Shown here in pieces: positions 1 through 11,845 of a DNA stretch of 64,000 bases (position 1 is its first letter; each line of letters starts with the position of its first letter). Origin of the DNA: Galeopsis tetrahit (taxonomy: Eukaryota; Streptophyta; Magnoliopsida; Lamiales; Lamiaceae); NCBI GenBank assembly GCA_963675135.1, contig OY776119.1, positions 620,001-684,000 of the forward strand, read 5' to 3'. The notes under the pieces were generated by a model. That model was not told where the DNA came from. It did not search any database and saw only the letters and a program-made list of their open reading frames with translations. The position numbers were made by a program, and so were the translations under genes.

Positions 1-1309
1 TGACAGATCTAGAATTAGATTGTACCTCATCATTGTCTTCAATATCCATTAGACACTCTTCATCACTGTTGTCAGTAATCATCTCAAATGATGAAGATGG
101 AAGTTGATCATCTTCAGAGGTTTCTTCTTCAGCTTTCAATGCTTTCCTTTTTTCATATTTCTTGTCTCTCTTAGCTTGTCTTTCCTTTCTTTCCTTGGAA
201 GTCAGCTCTGGACAGTTATATTGGAAGTGTCCTGTCTTTTTGCAGTTGTAGCATGCATCCTCATCTTCATCTTTCTTCTTTTCAGCATCTATCTTAATCT
301 TCTTAGTTGATGAAGATGGATCTTCTTTGGAGTTGTCCCTTCTGGATCATATCCCTTCTGTATCTTCTTCTTCTATCTTGGTAATACCTCTTGTATTTAC
401 CAAACCTAGAATTTAGCTTTTCAAATCTTCTAGCCATCATTGCCAACTCATTTGAAATGTCAGATTTGGAAGCTCCTTTTTCATTTTTGCTTGACTTGCT
501 GACTTTCTTGGAATCGGGTTCATTGGATTTGGCCTTCAGTGCAATTCCTTTATTTTCAGGTTCCTCAGTGTTATTCTTTCTGTTCAAGTCACATTCATAT
601 GCATTGAGTTCTGAGAACACCTATTGCATTGGCATGGTTGACAGATCCTTCGTATTTTGCATCATGACAGCATACACATTCCGTTTGGATGTCAAGCTCC
701 TAAAAATCTTCAAGGCCAATTCTCTCTTGGAGTATTCCTTTCCAAGTGAGTTGATCTCATTCATGATGTCTGTGAACCTTCCGTCCAGTTGATCAATGGT
801 TTCATCAGACTTCATTGTAAATTGCTCATACTTTTGAACAGCAACTTGAAGTTTGTTTTCCTTGATCTTGTCAGTTCCTTCACACATTAGAGTTAATGTG
901 TCCCAAATCTCCTTTGCAGTTGTGCAGTGAAATACTCTACCCATTATAGCATCTGGAATGGTCTGATATAGGGTGTTCATTGCCACATAGTTGAGATTCT
1001 GCTTCTTTCTTTCTTCAGGAGTGAGCTCATCATCATCTTTTGGAATTTCTTGTGCTCCACTTGCTCTTTGGGCTTATGTAACATTTTTGTTAGGATTCAT
1101 GAACACAAATGGACCTTTAGTGATCACCCTTAGCATTTCTTCATGGAGACAAGCCAAGTGAGCTCTCATCCTTATCTTCTAGAAGTCATAATTCTCAATA
1201 GAGAACATAGGCAGTTTCTGGTAAGATATCTTGTTGATGGGGTTGGTTCTCATAGCAATAGGTGGTGGAACAGCTACACCAGAATTTTCAAAAGAAGATG
1301 TGTTAGGCA
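1..1309 (-). pseudogene. Copia retrotransposon gag (UBN2-type), broken
   Basis: Nucleocapsid/gag part of a Copia LTR retrotransposon, read on the minus strand from an ATG near 1309. The stretch 986-621 has the UBN2 gag signature (KEIWDTL, then a DxxIDQLDGRFTDI-like core). About 210-250 encodes a CCHC zinc knuckle (CYNC..GH....C) expected to bind element RNA. The frame is closed by at least two in-frame stops: a TAG directly after the residues NYDF, where family members have Trp, and a TAA further on before the UBN2 core. A further stop separates 621 from 620. The PBS and LTR lie immediately upstream (to the right), so this is the 5' part of an element whose pol region lies outside the window to the left. 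It cannot make a full gag as it stands. Confidence 0.85.
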
Positions 1310-1407
1310 TAGTGAATAATAAGGATAATTAATATCACAGAAAGTGCACTAGTAGATCAGTTTAGGTAATCAAAGTTGATCCTCAAAGCAGTGGTCTTTA
1401 AACCCCT

Positions 1408-1419
1408 GCTCTGATACCA
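1408..1419 (-). other. Copia primer-binding site (initiator Met tRNA)
   Basis: On the minus strand this reads TGGTATCAGAGC, the standard plant LTR-retrotransposon primer site complementary to the 3' end of initiator methionine tRNA. It sits two bases inside the LTR boundary and about 100 bases upstream of the gag start. Confidence 0.9.
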
Positions 1420-1421
1420 TT

Positions 1422-2820
1422 TGTTGGTCCCAAAAGGAGTGTGACACATGTATGGGGGGGGGGGGATACACGTGTATGTGTTTTTAAAAAAAAAAATTAA
1501 GTAATCAACACAAATAATTAGAGTCAAATAAGTTGTACAATATGTCAAGTCCTATGAAAATACTTTATGAGATATTCTAACAGAACTTAACAGGAAACAA
1601 CTTGTATGCGGAATAAATGATAGGCCCTATTATACTCCTCGAATAATATGCACTTAAGTATTAAGTTACCAAATAGCAATTAATAAGCAATTATTACAAC
1701 ACAAAAGCTTAAGCAAGAAGATAAATGCAGTAAATAAGAACACAAGACGTATAGTGGTTCGGAGGCTAAACTGCTCCTACGTCCACTCTCCTAATTTAAT
1801 AAGATAATTCCTTAATCTCTTGGAATTAACTTGCTTTTACAGTGCCAAGGTGTACTCTACTTCTTCTCCTCTTCTCTTGATTTCTTACAACCTTTTCTCC
1901 TTGCAATACTCTCGACATTTATACGAACTCAACTATACTTTCAATCTATCTCTTAAGGTGAAAGTAGGGTTTTGTTCTTGTACCAACTAAATGTGATATG
2001 CTTTAAAATTTAAGAACAAATGTAAAGGCTAGGATATCACTTTCTAGGCTTAGGATAATAAAATAATAAGCCTGCCTAGTGGGGACTAATGATAACACTC
2101 ACAAAACGAATATGCTTAAAAGCTTTAATCTCTCGAGTGTTTTGAATACTTTTGAATGCTCAAATATTGCTAGAATGTGTATGGCTTGTGTGTCCCGTCC
2201 TTTTTGAAATGATTCAAGATGTGGCCTATTTATAGAAGAAGCAAACTATCCGTTGGTGGAGATAGCAAACTTATCCATAAATTTGAACTTTTAAATTGTT
2301 CAGGGGCCTGCATGCAAATAGTACATGCATTCACGTCCATTCTGCATTTTGCATTCCATTCTCAGAATTTGTTATGCGCAGTGACAGGTGGCATTAATTC
2401 ATTGGCTGTTTTGGAATAATTCTGTCCTTTCCGCTAACGGCCTCGTACTGGGTAAAATGTCTTGTCATCCATCGACTTTGACCATAAGTGTGCCAAGTCC
2501 AAAGTATATGAATATCCGGATTCATCATACTTGACTTTTGTCATTCAACATACTTGTCTTCATGAGTTGCCACTTTTTCATAACACTTCAGCTTCTTGTC
2601 TTCAATGCTACTTGTCTTCATGCTCTTTGTGCTTTTAGGTCATTTGTCAAGGATTCAAGTATAATCTATCTAATAAAAATTAAAGTTCCCTAACATATAT
2701 GAGCTTTTTTAATCCTGAAAATCTAGACTTGGCAAATCATCATACTTGGGGTTTTACTTAGGGTTTTGGTATCTAATCAAAATCAAATTTTCTTTTATTA
2801 ATATAAACCATATCCCAACA
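1422..2820 (-). repeat. Copia 5' LTR (1.4 kb)
   Basis: The block begins TGTTGG and ends CCAACA on the plus strand, the usual short inverted LTR ends. It is bounded on the left by the PBS and on the right by a start-of-LTR sequence (minus strand TGTTGGGATATGG). It holds a poly-G run at 1447-1464. The element's other LTR is outside the window, so the target duplication cannot be checked. Confidence 0.8.
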
Positions 2821-2829
2821 TAACATTAG

Positions 2830-4212
2830 CTTAATACTCCACCTCAAGTTAAAGTCCCCTTCAAGTTAGATTACTCGGTCCTCATATCGAATACCGTGGC
2901 AAAAAATAGGCTCACCGAGAAAACTATGTTCATCTAAGTCAATGTAAGATAAAGCAACCGTCCAACCAAGCGACGATGTTGAGTTGCATCAACGAGGGGA
3001 CTATCGTCATCGGGACATAACTTGAGGTTTTGTTCCATGGGAAATCCACTCGAGCGGCAGCCTTGTAATTCGCTCTCTTCTAGTATATATGTCCAATGTA
3101 TACTTAAGTTGACTCAACACGAAACCCTCGGGAGAACAAGCAACTTCAATTCCCAAGAAACACTTCAACATCCCCAGATCTTTGATGCTGAATTTACTAT
3201 TCAAGTATCTCTTAACATATGAGCACATCATCAACATAAATGAGTGCGGTGACATAGGTGGAACCCTTACAAAACACAAAGAGAGAATGATCGGCTCGGG
3301 ATTGGCAAAAACCGATGGCCAAGAAAGAGTGCATGGGTAAATTTCTCGTACCCATTCTGAGATGCCTAACGGAGGCCATATAATGATTTATGTAGTTTGC
3401 AAACACAATAGTCGGCTTGTTTCGCAAACCCCTACGGAATACTCATGTACACATGTTCAACCAAATCTCCATGAAAAAAGGCGTTATTAACATCCAATAT
3501 ATGTTCCCCCAGTTCCGTTTAACCGCGATTCTCAACATACAATGGGCGGTAACAAGATTTGCCATCGACGCAAAATTTTCATGGAAATCTACTTCTTCAA
3601 TTTGTGTAAAACCTTTCACAACAAGTCGTATACTAGATCTTATACACCTACTTTGATCCTATGACCTTTTCACCCGGTGGAAGGGATGTCAATGTCCACG
3701 TCCTATTTTTCTCCAAATGGATCTCATTTTCCATGGCCTTATGCCATAACGGATCTTTGATAGCCTGTGAGAAGTGTCCTGGCTCATCACGAGATGTGAT
3801 GGCCACTAAGAATGTCTTGTGAGAAGGAGAAAAATTATTATACGTAATGAACTTTTAGATAGGGTGTATCGTCGAGACAAAAAAATTGATAGTAGGTCAT
3901 GGATGGTCCAGTGATGGAGGCAAATATTTATCGAGCGCGTCCAAGTTCTTGGGGCATCGTCGCACCAAGGTGCTCGCGCGAGGCTCGACAATAGGTGTCG
4001 AAGTCTCGGTATATGCCTCATGGGGTATATCGTTCGGCTTGCATGGCTCTAGAGTGGCCATGTGTCGAGGATGGACACAATAATGGTTGAGTCAAGGCAA
4101 CACCCTTAATGAGATGAAAGGTCGTGTCATAACTGGAGAGGGAACATACACGGGCTTGAGCACATGAATTCGTTCCAAAGTCGCATGAGTAGTTAGTTTG
4201 GAGAGGCGACAT
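2830..4212 (-). pseudogene. Decayed Copia reverse transcriptase
   Basis: Scattered minus-strand pieces of a Copia pol gene in several frames. Around 3212-3330 the catalytic YVDDVLI motif is preceded by SRADHSLFV. At 3100-3230 the typical FSIKDLGMLKCFLGIE stretch follows. Around 2960-3000 DATQxRRLVGRLLYLTLT, the usual sequence before the RNase H part, is readable. At about 3430-3480 a VYMSIP-like piece occurs. Many frameshifts and stops interrupt it. The right part (3660-4212) is much more eroded and only loosely resembles the linker between integrase and RT. The Copia LTR at 1422-2820 abuts it on the left, so this older copy was probably a landing site for the younger element. Confidence 0.8.
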
Positions 4213-4419
4213 TTTTTAGTGGTGAGAAAGAAGAAGGAGGACAGAAGAGAGGAAGAGGGAATTTAGGGTTTTAGTGGTTGGGTGTATTTATTAAAAGGAG
4301 TTTTACAGATAAAATGGTAAGTTAGATAATTAAGGAGAAGTACAACTATAAAACCTCAATTTTTAAGAAAATTACATATATTGTGGAAGTGCATGGAGGG
4401 GCAAATAATCAACGCATAT

Positions 4420-6487
4420 GGCCCTGGCTATATACCCCTCTAGCTTTGTTAAATATACTCCCCCTATCCATTTATTAATTTAATATTAACGTAAAATACC
4501 AAATTTATCCTTTTAGTAAAATATAACAAAGATATAAATCAGTTTTTTCATAACCGAACCGGTGATCAAACCAGGCAGGTCAGCGGTTCACGGTCCAGCC
4601 GATTGGACCGGTTGGATCGGCGGTCTAACCTGTAAAATAATTTTATTTGTATTTTTTTAATATTCTTTGTTACATTTTAAAAAATACATGCATTTATAAA
4701 AATTATATTAAAATAACAAATATTAAATTAAATATTAATATCTCTAGTAAAAGGGTTGAACAACTTTTTTTAGTAACAAAAGTAAATATATGAGATTTAT
4801 GTTCCACATCTAATAAAAATTAAAAGAAAAATGAGAGGAAGCAAACATATATATTAAATTTTCATCCCACATCGAATAAGGAGTATAAGAAATATTTGAG
4901 AAAAGCATTATAAAATTAATAGTGTAACCAATCACATGAACTTCATTATGTCCTAATGTTAGTAATAACAAAATATATAAACTTCATTATGACCCACATC
5001 TCACCAAATATATGAACTTTCTTCATTATGTCCCACATCGAAATAATAGAAGAACTATGAGAATTTTTTCTTATAAAAGTAGTTTTTTTAGAGTAACAGA
5101 CAAACTTAAAAGTTTATGTCCCACATCGAATAAGGTAGAAAAAGTGTGAAATTTTTTTCTTATAAAAGTAGTTTTGTTATATTAACAAACAAACTTAAAA
5201 GTTTATGTCCCACATCGAATAAGGTCGAAAAAATATGAGATTTTTTTCTTGTAAAAGTAGTTTTGTTATAATTAATGTCAAACAAACTTAATAGTTTTTG
5301 TCCCACATCTGAAAGAAACATGAGTGGAAAACATTATAAAAGGGGTTGAATGTGCACCTAATTTTATATTATAAAAGGTTAAAATTTAAAAAAAAAAAAA
5401 AATGGGTCAGACCTGTTTTTGTCCGGTTTACCGGTTTTGGGCGGTCAAACCGGTTTTTGACCGGTTGAACCCCTAAAACGGGTTTTGGCCATTGTCCGGA
5501 CCGGATCCGTGACCGGTTCACGGTTGGACCGGTCGAACCGGTCGGTTCGGTCCGGTTTTAAAATCATTGATATAAATACACTCCTCCTAACCTAACCCTA
5601 GGAAAGCAGCTGCCTCCCCCAAATTTCGTTGTCGTCGTCAGTCGCCCATCCGGTCGTCGCCGTCCCTCCGACAACCACCGCTAATCCCTTAAAAAAATTA
5701 AAAATTAAATTTGAAAAAAAAAAAACTTATTTTTGACAAATCAGAGTGGACCAAAAACATTCCCGTGGACACTGTTTTGTCGACCAAACAAACTTTCGTC
5801 GGTAAGATTTAGTCGAAAGAAAATTTTTAAAAAATTGAAATTTTTGAAAAACATGGATCGACCAAAAAGACTCATATCGGCAAATTCTTGTCTACCAGAG
5901 TATTTTTTGGGAGATTGATTGTTATCGAAAAAAAAAAAAAGAAATACATACCTCCATCTCCGACGGGAAAGGGGCGGCGTGCGGAGAGGCCGTGGCCGAC
6001 CTCCATGGCTGACGGGAGGGGCAGCCGCGTGCAGGTGGGGTGTCGTGACCTCCATGGAATCGAGCTGAAGAAAAAAAAAAAGGAAAAAGGATGGGGCCGC
6101 GCGAGGGGCGGAGGCGGTGGAGGGGGGTTTTTGCAGAGAAAAGAAGAAGAAAAAAAAGAGTGGGTGTCGCCGTGAAGGGGGTGACTGTGCGCTCGGCAGT
6201 GGGAGGAGGAGGCTGGGCAACGATGCTTGTGGGGGCGGCGCCGACGCCGACACTTGGGAGGGGCGACCGTTTGGTGGAGTTGGAGGAGAGGGGGGGAGGA
6301 ATGGTTAGTTTTAGGGTTTTTTAAAATTTGAGGAAGAAGGTAAAAAATAAGAAAAAATGAGGAATAAGGGTATTTAGAGTATTTTGAGGGGATGTACATC
6401 TAACATTTGTCACGTTAAGGGGAGTACATATATATATATATCGGGGGAGTATACTTAACAAGGCTGGAGGAGTATATAGCCAGGGCC
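4420..6487. mobile_element. Non-autonomous TIR element, family A copy 1
   Basis: The ends form a terminal inverted repeat of about 45 bp: GGCCCTGGCTATATAC at 4420 and its inverse at 6472-6487, continuing as a CCTCTAG..TTGTTAA..ATACTCCCC pattern. Flanking CAACGCAT and CAACACAT may be an imperfect 8-bp target duplication. The right half carries GTCGACCA-type motifs and a GC-rich tract (5940-6310) whose long proline- and serine-rich minus-strand reading frames look like composition artefacts. A separate MULE is nested at 4540-5568. A relative lies at 18106-19659. No transposase is visible. Confidence 0.7.
4540..5568. mobile_element. MULE-type element nested in family A copy 1
   Basis: The exact 9-bp duplication GATATAAAT flanks the block at 4531-4539 and 5569-5577. 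The ends are inverted repeats rich in ACCGGT/CCGGTC (left TAACCGAACCGG, right CCGGTTTTAAAATC). The middle (about 4840-5340) is a tandem array with a unit of roughly 80-90 bp built on CCCACATCGAATAAGG. It has no coding capacity. The 9-bp duplication points to the Mutator superfamily. Confidence 0.8.
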
Positions 6488-6805
6488 GCAACACATGCTC
6501 ACCTTCAGGGTATCAAGAGAAGAGGCCCAATACTGGTTAAGAGTCCAAGAGGCCCAATACTAAATACTAATGTTTCGGTTATTTTCTCTTCCAAGCTAGT
6601 TTCCGTGGTCTTTTTCAATTTTTTCAAATGAGATCACTTGTTTCAATTTTAGTCTTTCACATAGTATTTCACCATCATTAATACACAACTATACATATTT
6701 AAAATTATTATAATATTTATTGGTGACAGGTCCATTAATTAGATTGGCGGGACGAATTCGACAAAAACGACAAATCCCATTAGGGCAAGTTCCGTGTATA
6801 CTAGA
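6488..6805. other. Intergenic spacer, no gene
   Basis: AT-rich sequence without a supported gene. The end of it (about 6735-6800) is paralogous to 56560-56620 and 62880-62960, that is, to the spacer duplicated along with the WSD genes (shared GGGACGAATTCGAC block). Confidence 0.6.
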
Positions 6806-6990
6806 CTAGTGTAAGACCCGCGTTTTACGCGGGGTTAAAATAAATTTATAATACATTTTAATTTATTAATTAAAAAAGTAATCGTTAAAATAGGTATATA
6901 TTTATAAATTTATCATTCTATTCAAATATAAAAAATAAAATGTTGTATCAATATAAATTACATCATATGTATAAAAAAACAATAAAACAA

Positions 6991-7200
6991 TGTTTACTTT
7001 AGGATTTAAACACCTGGATTTGGATTTTAGGTTCCTACACCTATTTTATTTCGGAATTTAAATATCAATTTTTAAAACTCACTCAAAACCACACGTATCA
7101 AACATATATATTGATTTGACATAAAGTTAAAATCTTTATAATACTTCAATCATTATAATCTTTCTCGACAATATGTTTTTTTCAAAACATATTTTATATA
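6991..7200. repeat. Harbinger-like MITE fragment
   Basis: It begins TGTTTACTTT and is alignable by eye with 19083-19260 (shared blocks TATTGATTTGACATAAAGTT and CTTTATA..CTTTCTC). This is one end of the MITE seen complete at 19076-19513; the other end is missing here. Confidence 0.5.
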
Positions 7201-7636
7201 ATTCTTTTAAATATACATGGTATGAAATTTTATTTATTTTACTGAAGAAGAAAATAAGAAAATGTTTAAAAGGTGATGGAAAAATAATTAAAATAAAATT
7301 GGTGGGGGAAGAGATGAGGAAGACATAAAATGACTGAATATCCAAAATTTAATTGGCCACCAATGCCTAAACATATATAGACATAGTCTTCGAGTAGGCA
7401 CAAAAGTAAAAAAATATTTTTGATAAACAAAGACATTAAATCATATATTAAATAAAACAATAATAAAATAAAGAAAACACCTAAAAATAATAATGATGTC
7501 ACTATCTATATATCACTCAACAAAATCAAACAAAATAAGTAACCAGGTACACTCTTGAAGTTCTTTTTTTTTTGGATGAACGGGCTCATAATCAAGCAAT
7601 CAGCCCTAAAATGAGTGATTTAGATTAGCTCATACA

Positions 7637-7639
<3 letters not shown>

Positions 7640-7680
<41 letters not shown>
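7640..7680. repeat. AT dinucleotide microsatellite
   Basis: An uninterrupted (AT)n run within the AT-rich interior of the Helitron. Confidence 0.85.
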
Positions 7681-7859
7681 TTATTGTATTATTAGTGGTT
7701 CACACCTATTATTAAAAATTATTTTATTCATCTTCAACTATCAAGACAACAATCCTCCACAATATTTCTCATTTTTTACTATTAGGGTATATTCACATTT
7801 TCTTAAGCACAACCATGTGGAATAATTCAATGAACAACCAACAATGCTCATCTACATGA

Positions 7860-9319
7860 TTATTTTGATTTCCATTGTTTAACTATTTTATAAATATTTT
7901 ATATCTGCGATCTACCATTCTTTTTATTCTCCATAAACATGAAAAAAAAAAAGAATTCGTTGATCAAATTTCATCTCAAGAACTGGAAAAGTAAATGGTA
8001 ATTACTTCATATTTAAGTGACAATAGACTCAAACAAAAATAAATCTTAATAGATCAAAACTATTAAACCTACTTCTTTGGTCTTCCACCATTGTATCAAA
8101 TGCCTACGTCCCATACATAAAACTCGTAGAAAAGTAATGTTTAAATTATGTTTTCAACCTAAATGTACTTGAACTATTCCATCAAAATAGAAAAAACAAA
8201 GCATTACATAAGATAGAATATGTAACTTGCAATTTGTCGCAACAATGAGTCTCACCGCTTAAAAAACATAAGGTCCACAAAAATAGAAAGAAAGATGAAA
8301 ATGACAAAGAAATTCAGAGTATTAAGAAAAGTGTAAATTAATTATAGGCCAAAAGAATAGATACTCACCGATGATATTATGGAAATAATCATAATCATCA
8401 CGAAATAAGCAATCTGAAAATATTAAATAATAAACAATGAAATTCTTGGTGGAGTGAAGTAGTGGTGGGAGAGAGTTGAGAGGATTCGAGAGGATGAAAT
8501 GATAACAATTCACAATTCACACATCACTATAAAACTGAAGAAAAGGAAGAAGAATCTAAAAAAAGTATAGCGATCTAGAAATTGTACGAATTATTTTGAT
8601 TTCCATTGTTTAACTATTTTATAAATATCTTATATCTGCGATCTACCATTCTTTTTATTCTCCATAAATATGAAAAAAAAAAAAAAACATTCGTTGATCA
8701 AATTTCATCTCAAGAACTGGAAAAGTAAATGGTAATTACTTCATATTTAAGTGACAATAGACTCAAACAAAAATAAATCTTAATAGATCAAAACTATTAA
8801 ACCTACTTCTTTGGTCTTCCACCATTGTATCTAATGCCTACGTCCCATACATAAAACTCGTAGAAAAGTAATGTTTAAATTATGTTTTCAACCTAAGTGT
8901 ACTTGAACTATTCCATCAAAATAGAAAAAACAAAGTATTACATAAGATAGAATATGTAACTTGCAATTTGTCGCAACAATGAGTCTCACCGCTTAAAAAA
9001 CCATAAGGTCCACAAAAATAGAAAGAAAGATGAAAATGACAAAGAAATTCAGAGTATTAAGAAAAGTGTAAATTAATTATAGGCCAAAAGAATAGATACT
9101 CACCGATGATATTATGGAAATAATCATAATCATCACGAAATAAGTAATCTGAAAATATTAAATAATAAACAATGAAATTCTTGGCGGAGTGAAGCAGTGG
9201 TGGGAGAGAGTTGAGAGGATTCGAGAGGATGAAAGGATAACAATTCACACATCTCTATAAGACTGAAGAAAAGGAAGAAGAATCTAAACAAAGTATAACG
9301 ATCTAGAAATTGTACGAAT
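7860..9319. repeat. 735-bp tandem direct duplication
   Basis: Two head-to-tail copies (about 7860-8594 and 8595-9319) that are nearly identical. Corresponding landmarks, such as TCTGCGATCTACCATTC and the start of a GAAATTCTTGG block, are offset by 735 bp. No function is visible. Short reading frames occur in both copies but look incidental. Confidence 0.9.
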
Positions 9320-9802
9320 TAAAATTAGAAATTGACTCACCATTGACACGCTTACCACGACGACAGAATGGAAGAGGGTTGGGAGGAGCTTAGAAGATTA
9401 AAGGTAAAATTGAAAATAAATTAAAATGTAAGTAAATCCTAATCATTAAAGGCACACATTAAAATTTAGAACATAACTCCTAGAATTAAAGTTGGAAAAG
9501 AGAGTGAATGAAGGAGAATAGAGAAAATTTAAAATGGAGTAATTTGAAGAAAATGAGGTTGAGATAGATTAAGGAGATTGTGACATGTGTCACAAAATAG
9601 GTTTGCAAATATATATTATATGATATGATATGATGTGAGTTTATAGCAACGAGGTATGGTTGCGTATTAAACTAGAATTTGGTTACTAAAGTCAATAATT
9701 TACAGTTGCGCGTGATTCTCCTGTCTATCTAAGTTTCTGACATTTTTTAATGAAAATTTGGCATCTAGTGTAATTAATGATCATCATCTACTAATACTTA
9801 TC

Positions 9803-9918
9803 GACAAAGTGGGATAGCTCAAGTGGTTAGAGCACCACTACCTAGACCTTAGATCCTGGGTTCGAGTCATGGGAGGGGAAAAAAAAAGGAATGGGTATTT
9901 AACTTTCCATCAAAAAAA
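9803..9918 (+). mobile_element. tRNA-derived SINE
   Basis: The head resembles a tRNA with internal pol III promoter boxes: box A TAGCTCAAGTGG (9814-9825) and box B GGGTTCGAGTC (9859-9869). An A-rich tail follows. It is flanked by a perfect 17-bp duplication ATCTACTAATACTTATC (9786-9802 and 9919-9935), the signature of target-primed insertion. At about 116 bp it is a small SINE, mobilised by a LINE elsewhere. Confidence 0.85.
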
Positions 9919-9935
9919 ATCTACTAATACTTATC

Positions 9936-10968
9936 AAATGCATAGAAGAATTTGTGAAAAAATGCATTACTAATACTTATCAAATGTAATACTTATCAAA
10001 TGCATAGAAGAATTTGTGAAAAAATGCATTATGAAGAATATGTAGTTACACTATTTAAGAAATGTGTAAAAGAAAGTGTATTGAGTGATGTTTTAAAATG
10101 CATTATGAAGAATATGTAGTTTGTTTACACTATTTAAGAAATGTGTAAAAGAAAGTAGAAAGTGTATTGAGTGATGTTTTGAGGGGTAATTTTATAAAGT
10201 TTTATGAATAAAGTAAAGTAAAAAGTAGATTGGGGTGGAAAAGTAATGACATATGGGTAAATAAGAGTATATTTTGATAGTGAGGGTTATAAAGATATTT
10301 CCTTTTAAGGTGTGTGCAAATTGGTATGGATCGTTCATTTATAGAAAGTGTGCAAATTCCTGTGGATCGTTCATTAATGTTGGGCTTGAGCCCATTGCAT
10401 TTTGGCTTTCGACTGCATATATACCTTAGTGTGTCTGGAGTGCCACATATTAAGAAATGAAGATATGTGCTATTTTAGTGGACAAATGTTTCACTCATTT
10501 TTCCTCTTCTTTACAATTGAATGGGACAACGATGTCGTATTGATTCACTTAATTTGAAGATCTAGAATTTAAAATTATATTATCTATCACGTATTGATTT
10601 TGTTAACTTAAAAAAAATAATAATAATAATTGATCGAGTGCAACTGATTGATTCATTCATTTTCAATAGAGCTAATTAGCTAACGGCATTGAATTTACAT
10701 ATATGAATGAACAACAATCAACTACATAAAGTAATAGACGTGTCAACATGTTTTATCGTTCCACCTAGACTCGACAGGTGCAAATACAATATGATACGAT
10801 GATGTAGACACCTAAATTTTCACCTAAATTTTATTAAGTTTTAAACATGTTAAATATTTTGTAAATTCTAATTTTGAAGATAAGATTATGAAATCTTCTA
10901 GATTTGAGATTATCTTTTTTCTTATCTCTTATAAACAGGATGGTGAAAATAGAGTTTATGTAATCATA
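9936..10968. other. AT-rich intergenic stretch, no gene
   Basis: Nothing coding is visible. It holds a local duplication of a block containing GAATATGTAGTT and AAGAAATGTGTAAAAG (copies at about 10020-10080 and 10100-10160). The remainder is unrecognised. Confidence 0.6.
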
Positions 10969-11576
10969 GGGGCGGACCCAGGATTCGAAGTTAGGGGGGG
11001 TCAAAAATACTGTTGTTGCATTGTATCGTTTAATATTGATCGAGAATTAAAAAAAAAATGAACATTCAAATTATTGAACACCGAAAATATCTTTATTTAT
11101 TATTTTTTTTATTTTGTTTGATGCGATTTAAAATTAAAAAAATAATAAATTTAAACTATTAATTATATTTTCTTGATTAATCTCTCTTATTTAAGATTTA
11201 AGGGACTAATTTTTTTTATTTATATAATATTACTATGTAAATTAAAAAAATACTACAGTAATACAAAAGTGATCCTCTTTTTATCAATAATAATCTCAAA
11301 CATATAAAATATAATTATTTTAAAATTAATTATACAATTAAAATACTTACAAAATAATAAATTTAGTATATAAGTACAGAAAGTGTAATAAAAAAATTAT
11401 TTTGAGACAATTCTTGCAATAATCTTACTATCAAAATGACTTATTAAATTAATATATAATTAATTTTACTTAATATATTTTTTAAAAAATACAAAAATAA
11501 AATAAAATTTAATACTATATATAAAGGGGAGGTGGGTGGGGGTTGGGGGGGCCTGGGTTGAACGTGCGTCCGCCCA
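10969..11576. mobile_element. MITE with GGGGCGGAC ends
   Basis: The ends are inverted repeats (GGGGCGGACCCAGG at the left, CCTGGG..GTCCGCCCA at the right), and the duplicated target GTAATCATA lies at 10960-10968 and 11577-11585. Eight to nine bp of duplication fits a hAT or MULE MITE. The interior is AT-rich and non-coding. Confidence 0.75.
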
Positions 11577-11845
11577 GTAATCATATGAAATAACTCACAA
11601 ACAAACCATTCCATCAACTTTCTACTAGACCCCGGTATCACATTTCTTTAGAGAGAAATTAAAAAATCAATGAGAGCAGTAACTTAAATTTTTAATAAAA
11701 TTATGTTTACCTTATAGTTTATCACATTCTTCTATATATGTATATTTGTAGGTGTAACATTTTTTTATGTTTACAGATACAAATACGAACATAAAAATAA
11801 ATATATTTTTAAAAATTTTAAAGTACGACTCAACAAGGATACAAC

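Larger units (their letters stand above)
6806..9628 (-). mobile_element. Probable non-autonomous Helitron
   Basis: On the minus strand the left end reads CCCGCG-TAAAA-CGCGGG (a 6-bp stem at 6817-6833), then about 8 bases, then CTAG followed by T. That is a Helitron 3' terminus (hairpin plus CTRR, inserted between A and T). The 5' TC end is less sharp and lies at about 9620-9632. Flanking spacer on both sides (6735-6800 and 9640-9780) is continuous in the paralogous spacer at 62880-63110, which supports an insertion here. There is no Rep/helicase coding. The interior holds a Harbinger-like fragment and a 735-bp tandem duplication. Confidence 0.6.

Noticed and set aside
5741..6399. Long overlapping frames on both strands rich in Pro, Ser and Phe, or Gly and Arg
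   Set aside because: Low-complexity translation of a GC-rich, purine/pyrimidine-skewed tract in a TIR element; no domain, splice structure or conservation with the copy at 18.1 kb.
8322..9248. Two nearly identical 63-codon minus-strand frames
   Set aside because: They are the same stretch in both copies of the 735-bp duplication; short, no motif, AT-rich.
9811..9872. Possible functional tRNA gene
   Set aside because: Boxes A and B are present but the sequence does not give a full cloverleaf, and 17-bp target duplications with an A-rich tail show a SINE.
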